10,982 bases of DNA from JAFDWI01 sp040255345 (GCA_040255345.1 JBDZUV010000101.1:1-10982); one strand, 5' to 3'; positions 1 through 6,635 are shown, counted from the first letter of the stretch. Numbers and translations: made by a program. Notes: generated by a model from the sequence alone, not told the origin.

Positions 1-9
1 ACGCGGAGG

Positions 10-1359
10 TCAGCCGTTCTTGGGGAGCTGGGAGAACGGGGTGTCCTTGGCCGGGCCCTGCTCGCGGGGCAACCCGAGCACCCGCTCGGAGATGATGTTG
101 CGCTGGATCTGGTCCGTACCCCCGTAGATGGGCGGCGCCTGGGCGTACAGCGCGATACCCGTCACCCCGGCGAGGAACGGATTGCCCGTCGCCTCGTTGA
201 TCGCCTCTTGGTCTTCGGGTTCGTAGGCGTGCAGCATGCCCTGCGCGCCGACGATCTCGAGACCGAGATCACGCTGGAGCCGCACGATGTTCGACATCGA
301 CAGCTTGGCGATGTTGCCCATGCCCGGAATCGTCGCACCCTGGGCACGGGCCGCCTTGACCCGCTCGGCGTTGTAGCGGCCGATCTCGCCGAGGGTGTGG
401 AGCTGAGCGAGCCGCTGACGGATCACCGGGTCGTCGATCTTGCCGTTGCCGCGGGCCAGCCCGGCCAGCAACTCGGCCGACCCACCGCGGCGCCGGGCGG
501 GCGGCAGCGACTCGGTCGACTTCGACGACTTCGACGGCTTCGATTTCGGCTTGCCGACGAAGTCACCGACGCGCTTGTCGAGAAAACCCGCCACGGTGCC
601 CGGCCGGGCGCCGCTCAACCCACCGCCGGCGTCGCCACCACCGGCGCCCAGGCCGGCGCGTTCGTGGCCGAGCGTGACGTTCGCGACGGTCCAGCCCTTG
701 TTCAGGTCGCCGATGATGGCGTCGTTCGACACCCGGGCGTCGGTCAGGAACGTCTCGTTGAACATCGCGTGACCCGTCATCTCGCGCAGCGGACGCACCT
801 CGATACCCGGCTGGTGCATGTCGATGGCGAAATACGAGATCCCGGAGTGTTTCGGCTGGTCGGGGTCGGTGCGCGCCAGCAGCATCGCCATGTCGGCGAT
901 CTGGCCGAGCGACGTCCACACCTTCTGGCCGTTGATGATCCACTCGTCGCCGTCACGCACCGCCCTGGTGCTCAGACCCGCGAGGTCCGACCCCGCGCCG
1001 GGCTCGCTGAAGAGCTGGCACCACGCCTTGCGACCCGTGACGATGTCGGCCACGTAGGTGTCGACCTGCTCGGGCGTGCCGCAGTCACTGATCGTGGGGG
1101 CGGCCAACAGCAGGCCGAGCCCGCCGGGCGCACCGAGCGCACCGAACGCGGCGACCTCCTTGCCGATCTGCACGGCCACGGCACGCTCCACGCCGCGGCC
1201 GTAGCGGCCCGCGGGCAGGGTCGGCGCCGACCATCCGTCATTGCCGAGGCGCTCCCACCACTGGCCGACGGTCAGGTCGGGGTCCCAGTTGTCACGCAGC
1301 CAGTCGCGCAGTTCGGTGATGATGTCACCTGACGTGGTGGTCTCGATCGTGTCGGTCAT
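10..1359 (-). CDS. Acyl-CoA dehydrogenase family protein with central insertion
   Basis: A 449-residue FAD-dependent acyl-CoA dehydrogenase, expected to introduce the alpha-beta double bond of an acyl-CoA in the cytoplasm and pass electrons to ETF. The sequence shows the flavin/substrate motif FSEPGAGSDLAG (about 117-128), the WIINGQKVWTS strand (140-150) and the C-terminal block YGGTDQIQRN (412-421) followed by ISERVLGLPRE. The start is the ATG at 1359 because AGGGG lies 5 bases upstream; the frame stays open to 1533 but that stretch looks non-coding. Two oddities stand out. A roughly 70-residue insertion (about 236-305) carries Gly-rich and Lys/Ser-rich low-complexity sequence before DDPVIRQ. 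The residue equivalent to the MCAD-type catalytic Glu (IYEGT) is Gly413, so the base must lie elsewhere, or the protein works with a partner or as a specialised subfamily. It is the last gene of the minus-strand lipid cluster. The family is sure; the substrate is unknown. Confidence 0.93.
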   Translation of the reverse strand: MTDTIETTTSGDIITELRDWLRDNWDPDLTVGQWWERLGNDGWSAPTLPAGRYGRGVERAVAVQIGKEVAAFGALGAPGGLGLLLAAPTISDCGTPEQVDTYVADIVTGRKAWCQLFSEPGAGSDLAGLSTRAVRDGDEWIINGQKVWTSLGQIADMAMLLARTDPDQPKHSGISYFAIDMHQPGIEVRPLREMTGHAMFNETFLTDARVSNDAIIGDLNKGWTVANVTLGHERAGLGAGGGDAGGGLSGARPGTVAGFLDKRVGDFVGKPKSKPSKSSKSTESLPPARRRGGSAELLAGLARGNGKIDDPVIRQRLAQLHTLGEIGRYNAERVKAARAQGATIPGMGNIAKLSMSNIVRLQRDLGLEIVGAQGMLHAYEPEDQEAINEATGNPFLAGVTGIALYAQAPPIYGGTDQIQRNIISERVLGLPREQGPAKDTPFSQLPKNG

Positions 1360-1605
1360 GTCAACCCCTGAGTGGTCGGTGGGCGTTGCCCCGAACGCCC
1401 GTCTCCCATGATCTTCCCTCAGCGAGGGCGTCGCGACCAATCCGTCGGTGCGCACGCCGGCCCGACCGGCCGTTCGACCGGTGAGCGGTCGACGCAGAGG
1501 GTTCGTGCCGCTGAGACGCCGAGAGCGAGGCACGTCGGCCTTCGAAGAGCCGGCTGACGCGCACGATGCGACACCTGAACGGCGAGCCGGCCCGTCCTCG
1601 ACCGC
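1360..1605. other. Non-coding gap between dehydrogenase and SDR, with hairpins
   Basis: This 246-bp stretch holds no convincing gene: the open frames across it are Arg/Pro-rich and lack ribosome sites. It carries a 7-bp hairpin (GGGCGTT 1381-1387 / AACGCCC 1394-1400, 6-base loop) in what would be the 5' leader of the dehydrogenase. It also holds a 5-bp hairpin (CCCTC 1416-1420 / GAGGG 1424-1428) and a 7-bp hairpin (TCGACCG 1474-1480 / CGGTCGA 1486-1492, loop GTGAG). None has a T-tract, so none is a standard terminator. No clear minus-strand -35/-10 pair was found, so I cannot say whether the dehydrogenase has its own promoter. The gap length makes that likely. Confidence 0.6.
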
Positions 1606-1609
1606 TCAC
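1481..1609. repeat. 12-bp inverted repeat GTGAGCGGTCGA
   Basis: GTGAGCGGTCGA at 1481-1492 is matched exactly on the opposite strand at 1598-1609 (TCGACCGCTCAC), 105 bp away. The right arm overlaps the stop codon of the SDR gene that ends at 1606. The left arm also forms the local hairpin with 1474-1480. The first 10 bases occur again at 10195-10204, just before another SDR gene. The role is unknown; candidates are a regulator site, an RNA stem or a small dispersed repeat. Confidence 0.5.
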
Positions 1610-2397
1610 AGGTCGTGTTGGCCGGTGGGCAGATTCGGGACGACGAGGCCACCGTCGACGGCGAGGATCTGACCGGTCACGTAGCCACTCGCCGGTGACG
1701 CCAGGTACGCGATCGCCGCGGCGATGTCGTCGGTGGTGCCCACCCGGCCGAGTGGCGTGTTGGCCGCGAGGGAGTCGACGATGTCGCTGTCGGCGGCAAC
1801 CATCTGGAGGGCCTCGGTCATGATCGCCCCGGGCGCAACCGCATTGACCCGGATCTTCGGGTTCAACTCGAGCGACAGGATCTGCACGGCGTGGTCCAGT
1901 GCGGCCTTCGACGCGCCGTAGGCGACATAGCCACGTCCGGTGACGTGCCCGACCGCACTCGAGATCATCACCACGCTGGCAACCGGTGACTCGAGGAGAT
2001 GCGGCACCGCGAGGCGCACGAGCCGCAGGCCGTCGACCACGTTGCGTTCGAACGCGATCCCCAGCGAACGGTCACTGGTGTCGAGGAACGGTTTCGGGAA
2101 CGACCCGCCGGTCACGCACACCAGCACGTCGAGCCGCCCCAGTTCCTGCATGCTCCGCGCCACGGCGGCGGCGACCGCATCGGGGTCGGACACGTCGGTC
2201 GGGATCGCCACGGCACGTCGACCGAGCCCGTTGATCTGCTCGGCGACGGCGTCGATCTGGGCCGCCGTGCGCGACAGCACGGCGACGTCGGCCCCGGCCT
2301 CGGCCAAGGCGATCGCACCGGCCGCGCCGATCCCTCGGCCGGCACCGGCGACCAGCGCCACCCGCCCGTCGAGTCTGAACAGCTCGGCAACACTCAT
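1606..2397 (-). CDS. Short-chain dehydrogenase/reductase (classical SDR)
   Basis: A 263-residue classical SDR, a cytoplasmic NAD(P)(H)-dependent oxidoreductase of hydroxy/keto groups. The Rossmann motif GAGRGIG is at 18-24. The catalytic set is visible as Asn119 (FERN), Ser147 (ISS), Tyr160 and Lys164 (YGASK). PG at 189-190 and the C-terminal YVTGQILAVDGG (239-250) are typical FabG-like features. The usual NNAG after beta-4 reads VTGG here, a tolerated variation. The start is the ATG at 2397, which overlaps the stop of the upstream hydrolase gene as ATGA and so implies translational coupling. An upstream in-frame ATG at 2580 would lie deep inside the hydrolase gene and was rejected. Arg43 in LSR after beta-2 suggests NADP(H), as inference only. 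The context fits a beta-hydroxyacyl or alcohol dehydrogenase step in acyl or ester breakdown; the substrate is unknown. Confidence 0.92.
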   Translation of the reverse strand: MSVAELFRLDGRVALVAGAGRGIGAAGAIALAEAGADVAVLSRTAAQIDAVAEQINGLGRRAVAIPTDVSDPDAVAAAVARSMQELGRLDVLVCVTGGSFPKPFLDTSDRSLGIAFERNVVDGLRLVRLAVPHLLESPVASVVMISSAVGHVTGRGYVAYGASKAALDHAVQILSLELNPKIRVNAVAPGAIMTEALQMVAADSDIVDSLAANTPLGRVGTTDDIAAAIAYLASPASGYVTGQILAVDGGLVVPNLPTGQHDL

Positions 2398-3953
2398 CGT
2401 GGGATCCGCTCGGGTCGGGCGTCGTCCAGCATCGTCTGACGGTCCGCGGGCAACACGAACCCGGCGTCGATCACCTCGTCGGTCGCGGACTCGTACGCGG
2501 TGAGATAGGCGGCGCGCGACGAATACCGCTTCGCCAGGTCCGCTGCGGGAATCGGCGTCGTCGACCCCGCGAGCAGACACGCCACCGACGCGTCACCCGA
2601 CGCCGGCGGCAACCCGCTCAAGACGTCGACGGGCACGTCGACCTCGGGTGTGCGGATGCCTCCTTCGGCGATGCCGGCGCGGTCACGCACATAGTCGGTG
2701 CCCTGGGCATTCACCTTCAACCTCGGCGACTTCGCCGGTGGCGTTCCCTCGGTGACCCAGGTCTGCAACTTCGCCAGTGCCGCCGCGACCGGGAAGTGAC
2801 CCGGCCCGGCGTTCACGCCACCGGGGCAGGCGAAGAGCTTCGCGACCGCATCGCCCAGTTGGTAGAGGTCGACGTGCGCGGTACCCGCGACCTCCCAGAC
2901 CCGCAGGTGGGCGTTGTCGGGTTGGCGTGCGGGCAGGTACTTCAGGATGCCGACCACGTCGGTCTCGGTCTCGACGGCGATGAGCGGCGCCGACACATCG
3001 GTGCGGAACTTCACCGCGACGGAGTCGGTGACCGCCGAGGAGATGTCGGTCGGTTTGCCGGGCTCGCCGAGGGGCAGGGCGGCGCCGCCACGGCTGTGCA
3101 CCAGGAACCCGTCGAATGCCCCGGTGAGCGGCTGCACCCCGTCGTAGTAGGTGGTGAGGGCATAGGCCGACTGCGACTCGCCCATCGCCAGCATCGTGCC
3201 GGGCACGAGGTCGCCGAGCGGCTTCACCGCGCCGTCGTTCGCCCGCAGCGCTCGGGCGACCTGGGTGAAGATGTCATAGGAGTAGGCATCACCGGGGTGG
3301 TGCAGGTCGCCGTAGCGGGCCGGGTCGAGGTGCTTGATGCCCTTGCCGGCGCCGCCCATCTCGCTCACCGGGGTCGACACGGCGACCGGACCGCCCTCGA
3401 TCCCGATCATCTGCGTCGACACGCCGACCCAGGCGAAACCCGATCGGACGATCTCATCGGCCGTGTAGGTCCAGTCCGGGGAGACGTCGAGGCCACCGGA
3501 GACGTTGTTCCACTCGACGACGACGGTCCCGTTGAAGTCGTCGGCGTCTTTCGGGCGTCGCACGACGAACCGGGTCTCGTACGCGGCTTCGGTCGTCGGG
3601 GTGAGCTTCATGACCCCGTTCCCGGGGTAGGTCTTCGCTCCACCGGCGAGCTCGTACGCGGTCGCGGTGCCCGACGCGGCATACTCGTGCTCGACGTAGC
3701 CGGCCTCGGCGAGATCCGGACCCTTGGTCGGCGACAAGAGCTGGATGCCCTTGCCGCCGGTCAGCTCCGTCACCTGCGCGGCCGGCCCGGCCGGGCGGGC
3801 GACCGTCGTGGGCGGCGCGGTGCTGGTCGTCTCGGCCTGGCGGTTGCTCGATCCGCCCGATGAACAGGCACCGAGCACCAGGGTCAGCACGGCCGCGCCG
3901 ACCGTCGCCTTGCGAAGGAGCCGAGAGTTCACCGGGGGCACGGTAGCCGCCAT
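2394..3953 (-). CDS. Exported alpha/beta-hydrolase domain lipoprotein
   Basis: A 519-residue protein resembling the Abhydrolase_10 type of alpha/beta hydrolases, probably a lipid-anchored esterase outside the cytoplasmic membrane. The N-terminus has basic residues (RLLRK), a hydrophobic run and a lipobox LGAC with Cys30. A Ser/Thr/Pro-rich spacer (about 31-60) follows. The nucleophile elbow is GESQS (258-262, Ser260). The likely acid lies in VETETDV (327-333) and the likely histidine is His360 in VAGTAHVD. The VEWNNVSGG block (146-154) is also characteristic. The start is set at ATG 3953, where the ribosome site is weak; GTG at 3932 would give a shorter but equally good signal peptide. It lies 19 bp after the enoyl-CoA hydratase gene and overlaps the SDR gene by 4 bp, so the three probably form one transcript. 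The substrate is unknown; release of acid or alcohol from an external ester fits the cluster. Confidence 0.88.
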   Translation of the reverse strand: MAATVPPVNSRLLRKATVGAAVLTLVLGACSSGGSSNRQAETTSTAPPTTVARPAGPAAQVTELTGGKGIQLLSPTKGPDLAEAGYVEHEYAASGTATAYELAGGAKTYPGNGVMKLTPTTEAAYETRFVVRRPKDADDFNGTVVVEWNNVSGGLDVSPDWTYTADEIVRSGFAWVGVSTQMIGIEGGPVAVSTPVSEMGGAGKGIKHLDPARYGDLHHPGDAYSYDIFTQVARALRANDGAVKPLGDLVPGTMLAMGESQSAYALTTYYDGVQPLTGAFDGFLVHSRGGAALPLGEPGKPTDISSAVTDSVAVKFRTDVSAPLIAVETETDVVGILKYLPARQPDNAHLRVWEVAGTAHVDLYQLGDAVAKLFACPGGVNAGPGHFPVAAALAKLQTWVTEGTPPAKSPRLKVNAQGTDYVRDRAGIAEGGIRTPEVDVPVDVLSGLPPASGDASVACLLAGSTTPIPAADLAKRYSSRAAYLTAYESATDEVIDAGFVLPADRQTMLDDARPERIPR

Positions 3954-3972
3954 GGATCCGACCCGCGGGCGC

Positions 3973-4746
3973 TCAGCCTCGGGCCCAGCGCGGCGGGCGA
4001 CGTGCGCGGAACGCGGCGATGCCCTCCTGGGCCTCTTCCGAGGCGAACAGCTCCGCGGAACGCCTCACCAGCGCCGACGCCCGCGCGTCGAAGGTCTCGA
4101 CCAGCCGCGCGTTCACCAGTTCCTTGGTCGCCCGCAGACCCTGTGGTGATGCCTTGTCGTACGCCGAGGCGACTTCGGCGAGCGCCGCCGTCGTGTCGTC
4201 GGCGGCGATGGTCACCAGGCCGATCCGTGCGGCCTCGGCAGCATCGAAGGTCTCGCCGCCGAGGCCGTAGCGCACCCACGCCCGAGGCTCGACCCGGTCG
4301 GCCAGGGTGAGTGAGATGATCGCTGGCGCCAGGCCGAGCCGAGCCTCGGTGAGCGCGAAGGTGCACGCCGGTCCGGCGATGGCTACGTCGACGGCCCCCA
4401 CCAGGCCCAGTCCACCCGCTCGGACGTGCCCGTCGACGACGGCGACGATCGGTTTGGGAAGCGTGATCATCCGACGGAGCAGTCCCACGAGCCGTTCGGT
4501 GCCCTGCGCCGGGCCACCGTCGCGGGCGGCCTCGGCCAGATCCGCTCCGGCACAGAACGTGCCACCCGCGTGGGTGAGCACCACGAATCGCACGCCGGCG
4601 TCCGCCGCCGCCGAATCGAGCGAGGCGAGCACCCCGGCCACCAGCGACGCCGACAGCGCATTCCGGTTCGCCGGCGAATCCAGCGTGATCGTCATTCGGC
4701 CATCCGAGACGGCCCGGCGCACCGGTTCAACGGGGTCGGGCGTCAT
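3973..4746 (-). CDS. Enoyl-CoA hydratase/isomerase (crotonase) family protein
   Basis: A 257-residue crotonase-fold protein, of usual length. The first oxyanion-hole segment is FCAGADL (64-70) and the second is AGGLGL (110-115). Of the two catalytic glutamates of rat enoyl-CoA hydratase, the Glu164 position is kept (Glu134 in FALTEARLGLAP), whereas the Glu144 position is Gly114. From memory, the GLGLV...TEARLGLAP pattern resembles methylglutaconyl-CoA hydratase-like proteins of leucine and isoprenoid breakdown, but that assignment is tentative. The ATG at 4746 is the only sensible start in this frame, yet it has no ribosome site of its own. A strong site (GGGGGAGG) sits before a 9-codon frame whose TGA overlaps this ATG. 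It is the first gene of the minus-strand cluster and lies divergent from the DUF1269-type gene. The family is sure; the exact reaction is not. Confidence 0.92.
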   Translation of the reverse strand: MTPDPVEPVRRAVSDGRMTITLDSPANRNALSASLVAGVLASLDSAAADAGVRFVVLTHAGGTFCAGADLAEAARDGGPAQGTERLVGLLRRMITLPKPIVAVVDGHVRAGGLGLVGAVDVAIAGPACTFALTEARLGLAPAIISLTLADRVEPRAWVRYGLGGETFDAAEAARIGLVTIAADDTTAALAEVASAYDKASPQGLRATKELVNARLVETFDARASALVRRSAELFASEEAQEGIAAFRARRPPRWARG

Positions 4747-4772
4747 GCGTGCACGGGTTCGACGGCGTCCAT
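4743..4772 (-). CDS. Putative 9-codon leader minigene coupled to the hydratase
   Basis: On the minus strand, ATG at 4772 opens a frame encoding MDAVEPVHA that ends with TGA at 4743-4745, overlapping the hydratase ATG as ATGA. It has the only good ribosome site of the region, GGGGGAGG at 4784-4777, 4 bases upstream. The arrangement suggests that ribosomes load here and re-initiate at the hydratase. Alternatives are a start-region frameshift, since VEPV occurs both in this peptide and at residues 6-9 of the hydratase, or chance. Confidence 0.4.
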   Translation of the reverse strand: MDAVEPVHA

Positions 4773-4776
4773 GGGG

Positions 4777-4784
4777 CCTCCCCC
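4777..4784 (-). promoter_or_regulatory. Strong Shine-Dalgarno before the leader minigene
   Basis: The minus-strand reading is GGGGGAGG, 4 bases before ATG 4772. It lies about 30 bases from the hydratase ATG at 4746, too far to serve that start directly, which is the main argument for the minigene. Confidence 0.55.
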
Positions 4785-4822
4785 GAGCTCGATCAGCGGT
4801 CCGTTCACGAGGGTAGTGCCGA

Positions 4823-4828
4823 TAGCCT
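4823..4828 (+). promoter_or_regulatory. Candidate -10 box for a leaderless transcript
   Basis: TAGCCT fits the actinobacterial TANNNT -10 pattern and ends 7 bases before the GTG at 4836. That spacing puts the transcription start on or next to the start codon. No ribosome site precedes the GTG, as expected for a leaderless gene. No good -35 was seen. Confidence 0.45.
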
Positions 4829-4835
4829 GAGTGGT

Positions 4836-5435
4836 GTGAAGACCCTCGAGTCGACCCGCTCAGGGATCCTGATCGGTCTGGCATTCCCGACGCCGTTCCG
4901 GGCGCACGAGTTCGAAACCGCGGTCCGCGGGTTGGCCGCCCGCGGCCAGGTGCTGCTCAAGGACGCGGTCACGGTCATCGCGTCGGCCGAGGGCAAGGTG
5001 CGGGTGCACGAGACCGTCGACCCGACGCCGCCCCGCGCGGCGGTGACCGGGGCGTTGTGGGGCAGCCTGTTCGGCCTGTTCACGTTCGGTCCGCTCGGGT
5101 GGATCACCGGCGCGGCTCTCGGCGCCGCCGGAGCAGCCGTGCTGGCACAGGTCATCGACATCGGCATCACCGACCACTGGGTCGCCTGGTTCAAAGAGGT
5201 CGCCCGACCCGACACCACGACCCTGGCCCTGCTCGTCGACGAGTTGAATGCCGATGCCTTCGTCACCGAAGCCGCCCGCTTCCCGGGTGCGCGCGTCGTG
5301 TCCACCAGCCTCGACCAGGCCACCGACGCACGACTCCGGGTCGCCGTCGGCCAGACGCCCCCGCCGCCCCATCGCGTCGATTCGCCCGCGGGCATCGACG
5401 CCGAAGCCCAACTCGGTGGGTATCCCCACCGCTGA
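4836..5435 (+). CDS. DUF1269-type membrane protein
   Basis: A 199-residue protein that matches the pattern of DUF1269 proteins, whose function is not established. A ferredoxin-like N-terminal part (about 10-60: ILIGLAFPTPFRAHEFETAV, then VHET) is followed by a hydrophobic Gly/Ala-rich stretch (about 69-107) with zipper-like spacing (GALWG, GPLGW, GAALGAAGAA), probably a membrane hairpin. Next comes the family-typical DIGITDHWVAWFKE (108-121), then TTTLALLVDE (127-136) and VVSTSL. The C-terminus is Pro-rich. GTG 4836 was chosen because family similarity begins there and a TANNNT box sits just upstream. The ATG at 4749 would add 29 residues unlike the family and would overlap the hydratase start region. 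The gene is divergent from the hydratase and convergent with the next gene. No enzymatic role can be assigned. Confidence 0.85.
   Translation: MKTLESTRSGILIGLAFPTPFRAHEFETAVRGLAARGQVLLKDAVTVIASAEGKVRVHETVDPTPPRAAVTGALWGSLFGLFTFGPLGWITGAALGAAGAAVLAQVIDIGITDHWVAWFKEVARPDTTTLALLVDELNADAFVTEAARFPGARVVSTSLDQATDARLRVAVGQTPPPPHRVDSPAGIDAEAQLGGYPHR
5414..5431 (+). terminator. Hairpin at the end of the DUF1269-type gene
   Basis: A perfect 7-bp stem CGGTGGG (5414-5420) / CCCACCG (5425-5431) with loop TATC lies immediately before the TGA at 5433-5435. A second GC stem, CGCCGG (5475-5480) / CCGGCG (5483-5488), lies in the 59-bp gap before the convergent gene. Neither is followed by a T-tract, so termination function is only suggested by the convergent arrangement. 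Confidence 0.3.
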
Positions 5436-5494
5436 CGTTCGAGCGCCGAGCGCGGAGCATCGACCGGTGCGGTCCGCCGGCCCCGGCGTGCCGT

Positions 5495-6370
5495 TCAGGG
5501 GGTGATGTCGCGGGCCGCGGGCATCCATTCGGGCCCGGCGGTCACGTCGATCCGCTCCACCAGGCGTGCCCCGACCGGGGCGACCAACTCGACGAGGTCG
5601 CGGGTGCGCTCGGCCCCGAGCCGCCGCCACGGTTCGGCGGTCAGGGCATCGGTGCGCTCCTCGATGTGCTTCCGGTAGGCGAGACCGGCCTCGTTCACCG
5701 CACCGTCGGTGGCGTAGCCACGTTCGGCGAGCACGTCCATCGCGGCGGCGATGGCGGCGTCATCTGCACCGCGGCTCCGCGGGATCCAGCCCCCGTAGTT
5801 GCGCCGGGCGTCATCGAGGATCCCGGCGGTGGTCGCGTCGACGTCCTCGGCGACCAGCACCGCGAAGTGCGTGTCGCCGCGCCATTCCCGGATCGTGTTC
5901 ACGGCACACCATGCAGACACCACGGCATCGTCGGGCCGCGGCATCTGACGGTGCGCGGCGAACAGGACCCGCCCGAACGACGGCAGGCCGTCGGCGACCG
6001 CCCACAGGTCCGGACCGAGCGCGGCGAGCCCGTCGCAGATCTCGGGCACGTGCCGGCGAAGCCCGACACCCACTGCTTCGTTGCGCACGTCGTAGATCGC
6101 CTCGGGCGTGGTGTGCGCGAGCGCGTGGGTCATGCACATCTCGATGAACGCGGGGCTGATCGTGGCGAACGCCGCCGTCACCGCCTGATGCCCCGCGGCG
6201 AGCAGCGGCGCACCACGACTGTTGATGTACCAGCCGAACCCGTCGGGCACCCCGAGCGCGGTGTACCGCTCGATGCCCTCGGGGTCCCAGAACATCCACC
6301 CGATCAGCCGGTGCGATGCCAACGCGGCCTGCGCACTCAGGTCGACCCAGTCGTCGCTCGTCTGCTCCAT
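5495..6370 (-). CDS. SCO6745/SalK-like protein with C-terminal helix-turn-helix
   Basis: A 291-residue protein resembling the actinobacterial SCO6745 family (related to SalK of salinosporamide clusters), which lacks a settled biochemical function. Recognisable parts are LIGWMFWDPEGIERYTALGV (22-41), SRGAPL (51-56), the central REWRGDTHFA (161-170) and a C-terminal winged-helix-like region (about 200-275) containing LAERGYATDGAVNEAGL and EPWRRLG. No membrane segment or signal peptide is seen. The start ATG at 6370 is backed by GAAGGGG 7 bases upstream and a good -35/-10 pair further up. It is divergent from a carboxylesterase gene across 265 bp, which would suit a regulator of that gene, although the family is not proven to bind DNA. 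The family call is from memory of these motifs. Confidence 0.8.
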   Translation of the reverse strand: MEQTSDDWVDLSAQAALASHRLIGWMFWDPEGIERYTALGVPDGFGWYINSRGAPLLAAGHQAVTAAFATISPAFIEMCMTHALAHTTPEAIYDVRNEAVGVGLRRHVPEICDGLAALGPDLWAVADGLPSFGRVLFAAHRQMPRPDDAVVSAWCAVNTIREWRGDTHFAVLVAEDVDATTAGILDDARRNYGGWIPRSRGADDAAIAAAMDVLAERGYATDGAVNEAGLAYRKHIEERTDALTAEPWRRLGAERTRDLVELVAPVGARLVERIDVTAGPEWMPAARDITP

Positions 6371-6418
6371 GGGCGTGCCCCTTCGTTCGTCGTCGGATCT
6401 TCTGACAATTCGACTTGC

Positions 6419-6446
6419 AATATACGCGTCGGCGCGACGCGGTCCA
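6419..6446 (-). promoter_or_regulatory. Promoter for the SCO6745-like gene
   Basis: Minus-strand -35 TGGACC (6446-6441, 4 of 6 to TTGACA), a 16-bp spacer and -10 TATATT (6424-6419, 5 of 6 to TATAAT). The predicted transcript would start near 6412, giving a leader of about 40 bases that contains the ribosome site at 6384-6378. The surrounding 6400-6425 is the most AT-rich patch of this GC-rich window. Confidence 0.5.
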
Positions 6447-6509
6447 CGGAGGGCGCGGCCTGACCCGGTGCAGACCCGCGGCGAGCAGTCCCGCTCCGAC
6501 CGTGCCAGG

Positions 6510-6590
6510 ATCGTGGGTCAGAATCGTGGATCGTGTCGCTACCGTTCTCGGGCACGGTGGGCGATTCGGCCTGCGAGATCGACGATCGTG
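6510..6590 (+). repeat. Four ATCGTG direct repeats upstream of the carboxylesterase
   Basis: ATCGTGG occurs at 6510-6516 and 6523-6529, and ATCGTG at 6530-6535 and 6585-6590, all in the same direction between the divergent SCO6745-like and carboxylesterase genes. The spacing is 13, 7 and 55 bp. A possible -10 box TACCGT (6540-6545) lies inside the array. They could be half-sites for a regulator of the carboxylesterase. No gene lies in 6371-6635. Confidence 0.35.
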
Positions 6591-6635
6591 CACGGAACCG
6601 ACGGTGACACCGACCACGAGCCACAAGGGGAACTC

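Noticed and set aside
208..1332. A 374-codon plus-strand open frame antisense to the acyl-CoA dehydrogenase
   Set aside because: It lies opposite a gene with unmistakable family motifs, has Arg/His/Val-rich composition typical of GC-rich antisense frames, and shows no domain or ribosome site.
1474..1492. Hairpin TCGACCG/CGGTCGA as a terminator after the SDR
   Set aside because: No T-tract follows on either strand and it lies over 100 bp beyond the SDR stop, so I list it only as structure.
2796..3863. A 355-codon plus-strand open frame opposite the hydrolase lipoprotein
   Set aside because: It is an antisense shadow: the minus strand carries the signal peptide, lipobox and catalytic motifs.
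5057..6463. A 468-codon plus-strand open frame across the DUF1269-type and SCO6745-like genes
   Set aside because: It overlaps two recognisable genes, is Arg/His/Pro-rich and has no family resemblance.
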